A stretch of 64,000 bases of DNA from Pseudomonas fluvialis (lineage in GTDB: Bacteria; Pseudomonadota; Gammaproteobacteria; Pseudomonadales; Pseudomonadaceae). The notes under the pieces were generated by a model. It was given only the letters and a program-made list of their open reading frames with translations. It did no database searches and had not been told where the DNA came from. The translations under genes and the position numbers were made by a program. Positions 39,612 to 49,319 of the stretch are shown piece by piece. The first letter of the stretch is position 1. Every line of letters begins with the position of its first letter. The stretch lies in assembly GCF_014207935.1 (NCBI RefSeq), contig NZ_JACHLL010000005.1, positions 186,001 to 250,000 of the forward strand, given 5' to 3'.

Positions 39612-41684
39612 ATGAACGTTGGCATGGAGCAATTTCTCGAGGTGTTCTTCGAGGAGGCCGAGGAACACTTGGCCAATCTCGAACACCTGCTCTTGACCCT
39701 GGATGTCGATGCCCCCGACCGCGAGGCATTGAACGGCATTTTCCGTGCCGCGCATTCAATCAAGGGCTCCAGCGGCATGTTCGGTTTCGACGACCTGACC
39801 GCGGTCACCCATGTGCTGGAAACCCTGCTGGACAAGATCCGCAGCGACCAGATCGCCCTGCGCGGCGAGATGATCGACGTGTTCCTGCAAGCCCGCGACG
39901 TACTGGCCCAGCTGCTGGCCTGCCACAAGTACCAGAGTGTCGACCCAGGTATTCCGGTAGAAGGCACAGTGGCACGCCTGCAGGCGCTGATCGACAGCCA
40001 CTCCGAAATGTCGACTGCCGCTGTCGAAGACAGTGCCTATGGCCTGTTCACCGAGCCGCCAGCCCAGACTGACGAGGAGGCATTCGGTTTCTTTGACGAC
40101 AATGCCGGGCAGACAGTCGCTGACACTGCAGACGGCGACGCGTTCGGCTTCTTCGAGGATCAGCCGGGCGCTCCGCAAGCACCGAGCGCCTCCACACCAG
40201 ACGAAGCCTACGGCCTGTTTGACGCTGAGAAAGTCAGCCCCACGGAGGACGCCTTCGGTTTCTTTGACGAACAGCCCGACGCTCCCGTAGCGCCGCCTGA
40301 AATGGTCGTGGAAACCCCCAGCTATGGCGTCTACGCCAAGGCTCCCGGCAGCCCCACCATACCGGCAGCGGCAGTACCGGTCAGTGACAGCAATGTTTCT
40401 ACAGAAGAGCGTCGTAGTGGCGACCGCCGCAGTACCGATCGCCGCGCCGCCAGCAGCCCGCCGGCAGTCCCGCGTCCTACCGGCGATAGCGAGTCCAGCT
40501 CGATTCGCGTCAGCGTGGAAAAGATCGACAGCCTGATCAATCAGGTTGGCGAACTGGTCATCACCCAGGCCATGCTCGCCCAGCTCACCGCCGGCCTCGA
40601 CCCGGCGGTCTTCGAGAAGATCAACCAGGCCCTCAGCCAGCTGGAACACAACACCCGCGAGCTGCAGGAATCGGTGATGTCAATCCGCATGCTGCCGATC
40701 AGCTTCATCTTCAACCGCTTCCCCCGCGTGGTACGCGACACTGCCAGCAAGCTGGGCAAGAAGGTTGAACTGATCCTCCAGGGCGAGCACACCGAGCTGG
40801 ACAAGGGCGTGATCGAGAAGCTCACCGACCCGCTCACCCACATCATCCGCAACAGTGTCGACCACGGCATCGAGATGCCGGCCGAGCGCATCGCCGCAGG
40901 CAAGCCCGAGCACGGCACCGTACGCCTTTCCGCATTCCACCAGGGCGGCCGCATCGTGGTCGAGATCAACGACGACGGCAAAGGCCTGGCCCGCGACAAG
41001 ATCCTCGCCAAAGCCCGCGAGCAGGGCATGGCCGTCAGCGACGACATGCCCGACAGCGAGGTCTGGCAGCTGATCTTCATGCCCGGCTTCTCCACCGCCG
41101 AGGTGGTCACCGACCTGTCCGGGCGCGGCGTCGGCATGGACGTGGTACGGCGAAACATCTCCGCCATCGGCGGGCGCATCGACATCGAGTCGCTGGCCGG
41201 CCATGGCACCCGCATCACCATTCGCCTGCCGCTGACCCTGGCCATCCTCGACGGCATGATCGTCGCGGCCGGCACGGTGCACTACGTGATTCCACTGACC
41301 TACATCATCGAGTCACTGCAACCCAAGGCCGACGACATCCGCAGCATGCGTGGCAGCCAGCGCACGGTGATCCGCGTGCGCGGCGAGTACCTGACCCTGC
41401 TCAGCCTGCACAGCCTGCTCAACCTGGAAGGCGAGCCGCCCGTGCCCTGGCAGGCCATTGTGCTGATCCTCGAAGCCGAGGGGCGCAAATTCGCCCTGCT
41501 GGTCGACGATCTGATCGGCCAGCAGCAGGTCGTGATCAAGAGCCTGGAACAGAACTTCCGCCGCATCGACGGCATCACCGGCGCCACCATCATGGGTGAT
41601 GGCAGCGTCGCCCTGATTCTCGACGTCGACGCCCTGCCGCGCCTGGCCAGTCATGGAGAGCTAGTCAATGAATCCTGCGAGTGA
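39612..41684 (+). CDS. cheA: Chemotaxis histidine kinase CheA
   Basis: A 690-residue kinase. The HPt domain P1 (about 1-130) has the phosphorylated histidine in [14 protein letters not shown] (His48). Where the CheY-binding P2 domain is normally found there is an unusual linker (about 140-245) with six aromatic repeats of the AFGFF/AYGLF type. Dimerisation P3 begins about 297 ([20 protein letters not shown] shown in full length of 20). The HATPase P4 has [26 protein letters not shown] and [12 protein letters not shown], and the CheW-like P5 follows. The C-terminal 17 nt overlap the cheW start. Confidence 0.95.
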   Translation: MNVGMEQFLEVFFEEAEEHLANLEHLLLTLDVDAPDREALNGIFRAAHSIKGSSGMFGFDDLTAVTHVLETLLDKIRSDQIALRGEMIDVFLQARDVLAQLLACHKYQSVDPGIPVEGTVARLQALIDSHSEMSTAAVEDSAYGLFTEPPAQTDEEAFGFFDDNAGQTVADTADGDAFGFFEDQPGAPQAPSASTPDEAYGLFDAEKVSPTEDAFGFFDEQPDAPVAPPEMVVETPSYGVYAKAPGSPTIPAAAVPVSDSNVSTEERRSGDRRSTDRRAASSPPAVPRPTGDSESSSIRVSVEKIDSLINQVGELVITQAMLAQLTAGLDPAVFEKINQALSQLEHNTRELQESVMSIRMLPISFIFNRFPRVVRDTASKLGKKVELILQGEHTELDKGVIEKLTDPLTHIIRNSVDHGIEMPAERIAAGKPEHGTVRLSAFHQGGRIVVEINDDGKGLARDKILAKAREQGMAVSDDMPDSEVWQLIFMPGFSTAEVVTDLSGRGVGMDVVRRNISAIGGRIDIESLAGHGTRITIRLPLTLAILDGMIVAAGTVHYVIPLTYIIESLQPKADDIRSMRGSQRTVIRVRGEYLTLLSLHSLLNLEGEPPVPWQAIVLILEAEGRKFALLVDDLIGQQQVVIKSLEQNFRRIDGITGATIMGDGSVALILDVDALPRLASHGELVNESCE
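40035..40334 (+). repeat. Six short aromatic repeats in the CheA linker
   Basis: Within CheA residues 142-241 the motifs AYGLF, AFGFF, AFGFF, AYGLF, AFGFF and SYGVY recur every 15 to 23 residues, most preceded by acidic residues and followed by D/E and P-rich spacers. They occupy the position of P2. Such short acidic-aromatic motifs commonly serve as docking sites, which is inference here. Confidence 0.85.
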
Positions 41685-42156
41685 CAACAACAGCAGCGAA
41701 CCGGTTCAGGAGTTTCTCACCTTCACCCTGGGCAGCGAGGAGTACGCCATCGACATCCTGCGCGTGCAGGAAATCCGCGGCTACGATCAGGTCACGGCGA
41801 TTGCCAACAGCCCGGCATTCATCAAGGGCGTAATCAACCTGCGCGGCGCCATCGTGCCGATCGTCGACCTGCGCATCAAGTTCAACCTGCCCTCGGTGAC
41901 CTACGACCCGTTCACCGTGGTGATCATTCTCAATGTGCTCAACCGCATCGTCGGCATCGTCGTGGACTCTGTCTCCGATGTGCTGGCGCTGATGCCCAAC
42001 GAGATCAAACCGGCACCGGAATTTGGCGGCAGCTTCGACACCCAGTACCTGATGGGCCTGGCCACCGTTGAGGAACGCATGCTGATTCTGGTCAACATCG
42101 AGCAACTGATGAGCAGCCAGGAAATGGCCCTGCTCAACGAGGGCAGCGACGCATGA
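41668..42156 (+). CDS. cheW: Chemotaxis coupling protein CheW
   Basis: A 162-residue SH3-like adaptor that connects CheA to receptors. Landmarks are [20 protein letters not shown], the conserved receptor-binding stretch [19 protein letters not shown] and a C-terminal strand region [15 protein letters not shown]. It overlaps the 3' end of cheA by 17 nt, suggesting coupled translation. Confidence 0.95.
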   Translation: MNPASDNNSSEPVQEFLTFTLGSEEYAIDILRVQEIRGYDQVTAIANSPAFIKGVINLRGAIVPIVDLRIKFNLPSVTYDPFTVVIILNVLNRIVGIVVDSVSDVLALMPNEIKPAPEFGGSFDTQYLMGLATVEERMLILVNIEQLMSSQEMALLNEGSDA

Positions 42157-42265
42157 ACAGCCACACTGCCTGTAACACCCGAAACCTTCCCCCAGCGCAC
42201 CTGCCTGCAGTCCGGCCGCGCCGCGCCTGCCCTGTCGTTTTCTCGGCCTGAGCCAAGGAGCACAC

Positions 42266-45019
42266 ATGCGTACCAATCTGCCCATCACCAATCAGGAATT
42301 CGTCCTGCGCGACGGCATGACCATCGTCTCGCGCACCGACCTGAAGGGTCGCATCACCTTCGTCAACGACGACTTCCTCGAAGCCAGCGGCTTCACCGAG
42401 GCCGAGCTGATCGGTGAGCCGCACAACATCGTGCGCCACCCGGACATGCCCGAGGCGGCATTCGCCGACCTGTGGGCCACCCTCAAGGCCGGACGACCAT
42501 GGACCGGCATGGTCAAGAACCGCTGCAAGGACGGGGGATTCTACTGGGTACTGGCCAATGCCACGCCGATTCGCGAAGGCAACTCGGTGGTGGGCTACAT
42601 GTCGGTGCGTACCCGGCCCAGTCGCGAGCAGGTACAGGCCGCCGAGCACCTGTATCAGCTGTTCCGTGACGGCAAGGCCAAGGGTTGGGAAATCCGCGAA
42701 GGCAAGGGCGTCAAACTTGGCATGCTGAGCCGCGCCACGCGACTGACAGAGCGCTTCAGCCTGGGCGGCAAGTTCGCACTGCTCGGCCTCGGCAGCGTGC
42801 TGGCCACTCTTGCGGCGGCAGCAGCGGCCAACAGCGGCAACCCGGCGCTGCTGGCCGTGCCAGTCGCTATCCTGCTACTGACCCTGATCGGTGGCCTGCG
42901 CCTGAGCAGCGCACTCGGCCAGTCGCTGGAAAATGCCAGCGAGCACCTGGAGCGCTTCGCCCAGGCCAACTTCGACGGCATCGTCGAAGCCAGTGGACAT
43001 GACCAGCTGGCGCAGATGCGCCTGGCGCTGAAACGCCTGCAGACCCGCCTCGGCTTCGAGTTCGCCGACACCAAGCGCAACGCCCAGGCCAGCCTGCGAA
43101 TCCGGCAGGCCCTGGACGTGGCCGCGACCAACATCATGGTCGCCGACGCCGGTTACAACATCATCTATACCAACAATGCCCTGCAGGCGATGTTCCATAC
43201 CGCCGAAGGCGACCTGCGCGCACAACTGCCGAACTTCGATGCCAAGAGCATCCTCGGCAGCAACATCGACATCTTCCACAAGAGCCCCGCACACCAACGC
43301 GGCCTGCTCGACCGCCTGCAGCAGACCTACCAGACCCGCCTGGTCATCGGCGGACGGACCTTCGACCTGATCGTCAACCCGATCCTCGACAGCGGCAAGC
43401 GTATCGGCACCGTGGTCGAATGGAAGGACATGACAGCCGAACTGGCCGTGCGCGAACGCGAGCTGGCCCTGGCTGCCGAGAACGCACGAATCAAGATCGC
43501 CCTCGACAATGTCAGCAGCAACGTGATGATTGCCGACAACGAACGCAACATCATCTACATGAACCACACCGTCAAAGCGATGATGCAGAACGCCGAAAGC
43601 GACCTGCGCAAGGCTCTGCCGAGCTTCGACGCCAGCCGCTTGCTAGGCGGTTCGATCGACCAGTTCCACAAGAACCCGGAACACCAGAAACACCTGTTGG
43701 CCACCTTCACCAGCACCTACCGCGCGCAGATCGAAGTCGGCGGCCGCACCTTCGCCCTGGCCGCCAACCCGGTGATCAGCGAAAGCGGCGAACGCCTCGG
43801 TGCGGTGGTCGAGTGGAATGACCGCACCGTGGAGGTCGCCGTCGAGCGCGAAGTGGCCAGCGTGGTCACCGCCGCTGCCGCGGGTGACTTCACCCGTCGC
43901 CTGGACCTGCGCGACAAGAACGGTTTCCTGCTCAACCTCGCCACCGGCCTCAACCAACTGGTGGAAACCGCCGACAAAGGCCTGCAGGACGTGGTGCGCA
44001 TGCTCGGCGCCCTGGCCCAGGGCGACCTGACCCAGCGCATCACCGACGACTACCAGGGCACCTTCGGCCAGTTGAAGGACTTCTCCAACGAAACGGCCAT
44101 CAGCCTGTCACGCATGCTCGGGCAGATCCGCGAAGGCGCCGACACCATCTACACCGCGGCCAACGAGATTTCCGTGGGCAACACCGATCTGTCCTCACGT
44201 ACCGAGGAGCAGGCCTCCAGCCTGGAAGAAACCGCATCGAGCATGGAGGAGCTGACCAGCACGGTGAAGCTCAATGCCGACAACGCACGCCAGGCCAACT
44301 CACTGGCGGTCAACGCCTCCGAGGTGGCCATCGACGGCGGCTCAGTCGTCGAGCAGGTAGTACGCACCATGTCGTCGATCAACGAGTCCTCGCGCAAGAT
44401 CTCCGACATCATCAGCGTGATCGACGGCATCGCCTTCCAGACCAACATCCTCGCCCTCAACGCCGCGGTCGAGGCCGCCCGTGCCGGCGAGCAGGGACGC
44501 GGATTTGCCGTGGTGGCGGCTGAAGTCCGCAACCTGGCACAGCGCTCGGCGGCGGCCGCGAAGGAGATCAAGACACTGATTTCCGATTCGGTGGACAAGG
44601 TCGAGACCGGCAACACCCTGGTGGCCCAGGCCGGCAAGACCATGAGCGAGATCGTCACGGCGATCAAACGTGTCACCGACATCATGGCCGAGATCGCTGC
44701 AGCCTCCGCCGAGCAGAGCACCGGGATCGAGGAGGTCAACGGCGCCGTCAGCCAGATGGACGAGATGACCCAGCAGAATGCCGCCCTGGTGGAGCAGGCC
44801 GCCGCCGCTGCCGAGTCACTGCTTGACCAGGCGGCTGCCATGACCGAGGCCGTGGGCATCTTCAAGTTCGAGCATGCCAGCCAGCGTCCGGCCCTGGCCG
44901 CGCCGGCAGTACCGCGCGCTCTGCCATCGCGCAGCGAGCCGCCGCAGCGTAGCGAACGTGCCCAGCGCCAGGCACTGCCTCGCGCCAGCAGCCACGATGA
45001 TGAATGGGAGCAGTTCTGA
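42266..45019 (+). CDS. Aer-like PAS-domain methyl-accepting chemotaxis protein
   Basis: A 917-residue receptor. The N-terminal PAS domain (about 1-120) has the Aer signature HNIVRHPDMP, WTGMVKNRCKDGGFYWV, expected to bind FAD and report redox or energy state. Two membrane segments (about 168-210) follow. Two further PAS-like domains (about 278-407 and 408-525) are copies of each other offset by exactly 130 residues. A HAMP-like region and the signalling domain follow, with FQTNILALNAAVEAARAGEQ. The C-terminus is EWEQF, a pentapeptide of the type that tethers CheR in receptors with xWxxF ends, and a cheR gene follows. Confidence 0.93.
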   Translation: MRTNLPITNQEFVLRDGMTIVSRTDLKGRITFVNDDFLEASGFTEAELIGEPHNIVRHPDMPEAAFADLWATLKAGRPWTGMVKNRCKDGGFYWVLANATPIREGNSVVGYMSVRTRPSREQVQAAEHLYQLFRDGKAKGWEIREGKGVKLGMLSRATRLTERFSLGGKFALLGLGSVLATLAAAAAANSGNPALLAVPVAILLLTLIGGLRLSSALGQSLENASEHLERFAQANFDGIVEASGHDQLAQMRLALKRLQTRLGFEFADTKRNAQASLRIRQALDVAATNIMVADAGYNIIYTNNALQAMFHTAEGDLRAQLPNFDAKSILGSNIDIFHKSPAHQRGLLDRLQQTYQTRLVIGGRTFDLIVNPILDSGKRIGTVVEWKDMTAELAVRERELALAAENARIKIALDNVSSNVMIADNERNIIYMNHTVKAMMQNAESDLRKALPSFDASRLLGGSIDQFHKNPEHQKHLLATFTSTYRAQIEVGGRTFALAANPVISESGERLGAVVEWNDRTVEVAVEREVASVVTAAAAGDFTRRLDLRDKNGFLLNLATGLNQLVETADKGLQDVVRMLGALAQGDLTQRITDDYQGTFGQLKDFSNETAISLSRMLGQIREGADTIYTAANEISVGNTDLSSRTEEQASSLEETASSMEELTSTVKLNADNARQANSLAVNASEVAIDGGSVVEQVVRTMSSINESSRKISDIISVIDGIAFQTNILALNAAVEAARAGEQGRGFAVVAAEVRNLAQRSAAAAKEIKTLISDSVDKVETGNTLVAQAGKTMSEIVTAIKRVTDIMAEIAAASAEQSTGIEEVNGAVSQMDEMTQQNAALVEQAAAAAESLLDQAAAMTEAVGIFKFEHASQRPALAAPAVPRALPSRSEPPQRSERAQRQALPRASSHDDEWEQF

Positions 45020-45088
45020 AGCGCAGCAGACCGGCGCCGCTGACACGCGGCGCCGGGATTGCGCACGCAGCGTTGCAGGGGAGCCGGC

Positions 45089-45928
45089 ATGGCTGAAGAA
45101 GTACGCGAGTTTCACTATCGCGCCGAGGATTTCCAGCAGGTCCGCCGCCTGCTCTATCAGCGCTCGGGCATCAGCCTTTCGGAGAGCAAGGACCAGATGG
45201 TTTACAGCCGCCTGGCCAGGCGGCTGCGCGTCCTCGGACTGGACAGCTTCGGCGCCTATTTCAACCACCTGCAACAACACGATGAGGAATGGCAGGAGTT
45301 CGTCAATGCACTGACCACCAACCTGACCTCGTTCTTCCGCGAAAGTCATCATTTCGCGTCCCTGGCGGAGTACCTGCAGAAGCATCCACGGCGCAACGGC
45401 CCCATCCGCATCTGGTGCTCGGCCGCCAGCACCGGCGAGGAACCCTATTCGCTGGCGATCACCGCAATGGAAGCCTTCGCCAGCCTGCGGCCACCGGTGC
45501 AGATCATCGCCTCGGACATCGACACCGGCGTACTGCAGACTGCGGCCCAGGGTATCTACCCGCTGAACCGCATCGACCAGCTGTCGAGCGCACGCAAGAA
45601 ACGCTTCTTCCTCCGCGGCAAGGGCCGCCAGGAAGGCATGGTGCGGGTGCGTGACGAATTGCGCGAGCTGATAGAGTTCCAGCAGATCAACCTGCTCGAC
45701 CCGCGCTGGCCAATCGAACCAGGCCTGGATGTGATCTTCTGCCGCAACGTGATGATCTACTTCGACAAGCCGACCCAGCAGCATCTGCTCGAACGCATGG
45801 TCAAACTGCTGCGCAGCGACGGCCTGTTCTTCGCCGGCCACTCGGAAAGCTTCGTCCACGCAACCCATCTGGTCCGTCTGATCGGCCGGACCGTGTACCG
45901 ACCCAGCCAGGGCGGTGGCCGCCCATGA
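45089..45928 (+). CDS. cheR: Chemotaxis receptor methyltransferase CheR
   Basis: CheR uses SAM to methylate receptor glutamates for adaptation. ATG 45089, after GGGGAG, gives 279 residues. The N-terminal helical domain recognises the receptor. The catalytic domain has WCSAASTGEEPYSLAI (SAM motif), SDIDTGVLQTAAQGIY and CRNVMIYFDKPTQQHLL. The upstream receptor ends in the CheR-docking EWEQF. The stop overlaps cheD by 4 nt (ATGA). Confidence 0.94.
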   Translation: MAEEVREFHYRAEDFQQVRRLLYQRSGISLSESKDQMVYSRLARRLRVLGLDSFGAYFNHLQQHDEEWQEFVNALTTNLTSFFRESHHFASLAEYLQKHPRRNGPIRIWCSAASTGEEPYSLAITAMEAFASLRPPVQIIASDIDTGVLQTAAQGIYPLNRIDQLSSARKKRFFLRGKGRQEGMVRVRDELRELIEFQQINLLDPRWPIEPGLDVIFCRNVMIYFDKPTQQHLLERMVKLLRSDGLFFAGHSESFVHATHLVRLIGRTVYRPSQGGGRP

Positions 45929-46533
45929 GCTACGACTACACCAGCGAGCTGGCGCCGAATACCTACTATGACCGCCACTTCCACAGCGAAGCGGTCAAGA
46001 TCCTGCCCGGCGAGTACTACGTCACCCAGCGCGACCTGCTGATCGTCACCGTGCTCGGCTCCTGTGTCGCGGTGTGCCTGCGCGACCGCAGCAACGGCAT
46101 CGGCGGGATGAATCACTTCATGCTGCCGGGCAATACCGAGGAAGGCAGCAATCCGCTGTCCAGCTCGGCGCGCTATGGGGTGTATGCCATCGAGATACTG
46201 ATCAACCACCTGCTCAAGCTCGGTGCCCAACGCCGTTTCTTCGAGGCCAAGGTGTTCGGTGGCGCCAGTGTGCTTCGCGGCTTCGGTAGTAATAACGTGG
46301 GCAAGCGCAACGCCGAGTTCGTCTTGGACTATCTGCACACTGAAGGCATTCCCGTGGTCGCTCAGGACCTGATGGATACCTATCCACGTAAGGTTTACTT
46401 CTTTCCCAAGACAGGCCGGGTCATGCTGAAGAAACTCAAATCGCTGCATAACACCACCCTGCTCGACCGGGAGATGGAGTACAGCCTGCGCATCAAGCGC
46501 ACGCCGGTTGCCGGCGAAATCGATCTTTTCTAG
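45925..46533 (+). CDS. cheD: Chemoreceptor glutamine deamidase CheD
   Basis: CheD deamidates receptor glutamines to glutamates. The 202 residues contain the catalytic cysteine in [14 protein letters not shown], the histidine in [10 protein letters not shown] and [20 protein letters not shown] (20 residues), typical of the family. It starts within the cheR stop and ends 8 bp before cheB. CheD is also in the P. aeruginosa Che2 cluster. Confidence 0.94.
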   Translation: MSYDYTSELAPNTYYDRHFHSEAVKILPGEYYVTQRDLLIVTVLGSCVAVCLRDRSNGIGGMNHFMLPGNTEEGSNPLSSSARYGVYAIEILINHLLKLGAQRRFFEAKVFGGASVLRGFGSNNVGKRNAEFVLDYLHTEGIPVVAQDLMDTYPRKVYFFPKTGRVMLKKLKSLHNTTLLDREMEYSLRIKRTPVAGEIDLF

Positions 46534-46541
46534 GAGCCCCA

Positions 46542-47612
46542 ATGCCGATCAAGGTTCTGATCGTCGACGATTCCGCACTGATTCGCGCTCTGCTCAAGGA
46601 AATCATCCAGCAGGACCCCGAACTGCAGCTGGTTGGCCAGGCTCCGGACGCCTATGTCGCCCGCGACCTGATCAAACAGTTCAGTCCAGATGTCATCACC
46701 CTCGACATCGAAATGCCACGCATGGATGGCCTGACCTTCCTGGAAAAGCTGATGAACGCGCGGCCTACCCCGGTGGTGATGATTTCCTCGCTCACCGAAA
46801 GCGGCTCCGAAGCCACCTTCCGCGCCATGGAACTGGGCGCGGTGGATTTCGTCGCCAAGCCCAAGCTGGGCATTCGCGAAGGCATGGAGGCCTATGCCGA
46901 CGACATTCGCGACAAGATCAAGGCCGCCAGTCGCGCCCGCCTGCAAAAACCCCGTGCAGCTGGCAAAACCTTGGACAGCCGCGAAAAGGCGCCCCGCGAG
47001 AGCCGCACCCCGATTATCGGCACCGAGAAAATCATCGCCATCGGCGCCTCCACCGGCGGCACCGAAGCGATCAAGGATGTCCTGATCGACCTGCCGGCCG
47101 ACAGCCCCGGCATCGTCATCACCCAGCACATGCCGCCGGGATTCACCCGCACCTTCGCCGAGCGCCTCAATCGCCTCAGTCGTCTGCATGTGGTCGAGGC
47201 CAAGGGCGGCGAACGCATACTCCCCGGGCACGCCTTCGTCGCCCCAGGCGATCATCACCTGCTGGTCGAACGCTCGGGCGCCAACTACGTGACCCGCTTG
47301 TCCGATGGCCCGCAGGTGCATCGACACCGTCCGGCGGTGGACCCGATGTTCGAGTCGGTGGCGCAGTGCGCCGGGCGCAACGTCATCGCCGCGCTGCTGA
47401 CCGGCATGGGCAAGGATGGTGCCATCGGCCTCAAGGCCATCCGCGATGCCGGCGGCTACACCCTGGCCCAGGACGAAGCCAGCTGCGTGGTCTATGGCAT
47501 GCCCAAGGAAGCGGTGCTGCTGGGTGGAGCGGAGGAAGTACTGAGCCTTGAGCAAATTGCCGAAGCCCTGATGCAGCAAGTGAAGAAGCGCGGAGGCGGC
47601 AACCGCGTCTAA
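46542..47612 (+). CDS. cheB: Chemotaxis methylesterase CheB
   Basis: CheB removes receptor methyl groups when phosphorylated by CheA. The 356 residues have a receiver (about 1-125: [25 protein letters not shown]), a linker and the esterase domain (about 160-350). The catalytic serine is in [15 protein letters not shown], the histidine in TQHMPPGFT and the aspartate in [17 protein letters not shown]. It is the last gene of the chemosensory cluster and ends 23 bp before the ahcY promoter. Confidence 0.95.
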   Translation: MPIKVLIVDDSALIRALLKEIIQQDPELQLVGQAPDAYVARDLIKQFSPDVITLDIEMPRMDGLTFLEKLMNARPTPVVMISSLTESGSEATFRAMELGAVDFVAKPKLGIREGMEAYADDIRDKIKAASRARLQKPRAAGKTLDSREKAPRESRTPIIGTEKIIAIGASTGGTEAIKDVLIDLPADSPGIVITQHMPPGFTRTFAERLNRLSRLHVVEAKGGERILPGHAFVAPGDHHLLVERSGANYVTRLSDGPQVHRHRPAVDPMFESVAQCAGRNVIAALLTGMGKDGAIGLKAIRDAGGYTLAQDEASCVVYGMPKEAVLLGGAEEVLSLEQIAEALMQQVKKRGGGNRV

Positions 47613-47634
47613 GTGCAGCAGGCGACGGAAAGCC

Positions 47635-47663
47635 TTGGGCTTGCCCGTTCGCATGGCTATAAT
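47635..47663 (+). promoter_or_regulatory. Promoter of the ahcY leader
   Basis: TTGGGC (47635-47640) and a perfect -10 TATAAT (47658-47663) are 17 bp apart, giving an expected start near 47670. The leader then contains a hairpin, the SAH riboswitch and the ahcY start at 47864. Confidence 0.65.
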
Positions 47664-47676
47664 CACCCCGTTTTTT

Positions 47677-47701
47677 GCGTCGTCCGTCTCCCGGACGACG
47701 C
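47677..47701 (+). other. Perfect 10-bp hairpin at the 5' end of the ahcY leader
   Basis: GCGTCGTCCG (47677-47686) pairs exactly with 47692-47701 over a TCTCC loop. It starts about 7 nt after the predicted transcription start and precedes the riboswitch by 8 nt. No T-run follows. It probably stabilises the 5' end of the message. Confidence 0.65.
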
Positions 47702-47709
47702 TCCCGCCA

Positions 47710-47771
47710 CCCGACCGAGGGGCGCTGCAGCAGACCCTTTCGGTTTCACCGGTCTGTCAGGCTCGGTCGGG
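47710..47771 (+). promoter_or_regulatory. SAH riboswitch
   Basis: The S-adenosylhomocysteine aptamer is recognised by P1 (CCCGACCGAG 47710-47719 with CTCGGTCGGG 47762-47771), the conserved core GAGGGGCGCTGCAGC after it, an inner hairpin CAGACC/GGTCTG (47731-47736 with 47751-47756), and AGGCTCGG closing the motif. SAH riboswitches occur upstream of ahcY and turn expression on when the toxic by-product SAH accumulates. The expected gene follows. Downstream, CATTCG/CGAATG (47832-47837 with 47847-47852) forms a small hairpin adjoining the Shine-Dalgarno GGAG at 47852-47855, a likely part of the translational switch. Confidence 0.88.
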
Positions 47772-47863
47772 GCGCGTTCCCCAGGTTGCCGGATGCTGTT
47801 GCCTCCGCCCTGTAAACGCACCAACGGCGCCCATTCGCATTGCATACGAATGGAGACTCACGC

Positions 47864-49258
47864 ATGAGCGCTGCTTTTGCCGATTTCAAAGTTGCCGACA
47901 TTTCCCTGGCTGCCTGGGGCCGTCGCGAAATCATCATCGCCGAATCCGAGATGCCCGCCCTGATGGGCATGCGCCGCAAGTACGCGGCCAGCCAGCCTCT
48001 GGCCGGCGCCAAGATCATCGGCTGCATTCACATGACCATCCAGACCGCCGTGCTGATCGAGACCCTGGTTGCCCTGGGTGCCGAAGTGCGCTGGTCGTCC
48101 TGCAACATCTTCTCGACTCAGGATCAGGCCGCTGCCGCCATCGCCGCCGCCGGCATCCCGGTATTTGCCTGGAAGGGCGAGACCGAAGAAGAGTACGAGT
48201 GGTGCATCGAGCAGACCATCCTGAAGGATGGCCAGCCATGGGACGCCAACATGATCCTCGACGACGGTGGTGACCTGACCCAGATCATCCACCAGAAATA
48301 CCCGGCCATGCTGGACAAGATCCACGGCGTGACCGAGGAAACCACCACCGGCGTACATCGCCTGCTCGACATGCTGAAAGCCGGCACCCTGAAAATCCCG
48401 GCGATCAACGTCAACGACTCGGTGACCAAGAGCAAGAACGACAACAAGTATGGCTGCCGTCACAGCCTGAACGACGCCATCAAACGCGGCGTCGACCACC
48501 TGCTGTCGGGCAAGCAGGCCCTGGTGATCGGCTACGGCGACGTGGGCAAGGGCTCCGCGCAGTCGCTGCGTCAGGAAGGCATGATCGTCAAGGTCACCGA
48601 AATCGACCCGATCTGCGCCATGCAGGCCTGCATGGACGGCTTCGAAGTCGTATCGCCCTACCTGAACGGCCTGAATGACGGCAGCGAAGCCAGCATCGAC
48701 AAGGCCCTGCTGGGCAAGATCGACCTGATCGTGACCACCACCGGCAACGTCAACGTCTGCGACGCCAACATGCTCAAGGCACTGAAGAAGCGTGCCGTGG
48801 TGTGCAACATCGGTCACTTCGACAACGAGATCGACACGGCCTTCATGCGCACCAACTGGGCCTGGGAAGAGGTCAAGCCACAGGTACACAAGATCCACCG
48901 TACCGGCAAGGACGGCTTCGATCCGCACAATGACGACTACCTGATCCTGCTGGCCGAAGGTCGCCTGGTTAACCTGGGCAACGCCACCGGCCATCCGTCG
49001 CGCATCATGGACGGCTCCTTCGCCAACCAGGTGCTGGCGCAGATCCACCTGTACGGCGCCAAGTTCGCCGCCCTGCCGACCGCCGAGAAGAACGCGCGCA
49101 TCACCGTTGAAGTGCTGCCGAAGAAACTCGACGAAGAAGTGGCCCTGGAAATGGTCAAGGGCTTCGGCGGCGTGGTCACCCAACTGACTGGCAAGCAGGC
49201 CGAGTACATCGGCGTGACCGTCGAAGGCCCGTTCAAGCCGGATAGCTACCGCTACTGA
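47864..49258 (+). CDS. ahcY: Adenosylhomocysteinase
   Basis: AhcY hydrolyses SAH to adenosine and homocysteine, preventing inhibition of methyltransferases. ATG 47864 with GGAG upstream gives 464 residues. Landmarks are [20 protein letters not shown] (20 residues), [16 protein letters not shown], the NAD-binding [15 protein letters not shown], and the C-terminal PFKPDSYRY. It is controlled by the SAH riboswitch in its leader. metF follows after a terminator-like hairpin, so both act in the methionine/methyl cycle. Confidence 0.97.
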   Translation: MSAAFADFKVADISLAAWGRREIIIAESEMPALMGMRRKYAASQPLAGAKIIGCIHMTIQTAVLIETLVALGAEVRWSSCNIFSTQDQAAAAIAAAGIPVFAWKGETEEEYEWCIEQTILKDGQPWDANMILDDGGDLTQIIHQKYPAMLDKIHGVTEETTTGVHRLLDMLKAGTLKIPAINVNDSVTKSKNDNKYGCRHSLNDAIKRGVDHLLSGKQALVIGYGDVGKGSAQSLRQEGMIVKVTEIDPICAMQACMDGFEVVSPYLNGLNDGSEASIDKALLGKIDLIVTTTGNVNVCDANMLKALKKRAVVCNIGHFDNEIDTAFMRTNWAWEEVKPQVHKIHRTGKDGFDPHNDDYLILLAEGRLVNLGNATGHPSRIMDGSFANQVLAQIHLYGAKFAALPTAEKNARITVEVLPKKLDEEVALEMVKGFGGVVTQLTGKQAEYIGVTVEGPFKPDSYRY

Positions 49259-49268
49259 TGTACCAGGA

Positions 49269-49299
49269 GGGCGGGTTGCACAGGCAACTCGCCCTTTTT
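49269..49299 (+). terminator. Terminator-like hairpin between ahcY and metF
   Basis: GGGCGGGTTGC (49269-49279) pairs with GCAACTCGCCC (49284-49294) with one G:T pair, around a 4-nt loop, followed by TTTTT. It should terminate or attenuate read-through from ahcY into metF. Confidence 0.75.
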
Positions 49300-49319
49300 G
49301 CGTATCAAGGACCCGATTT

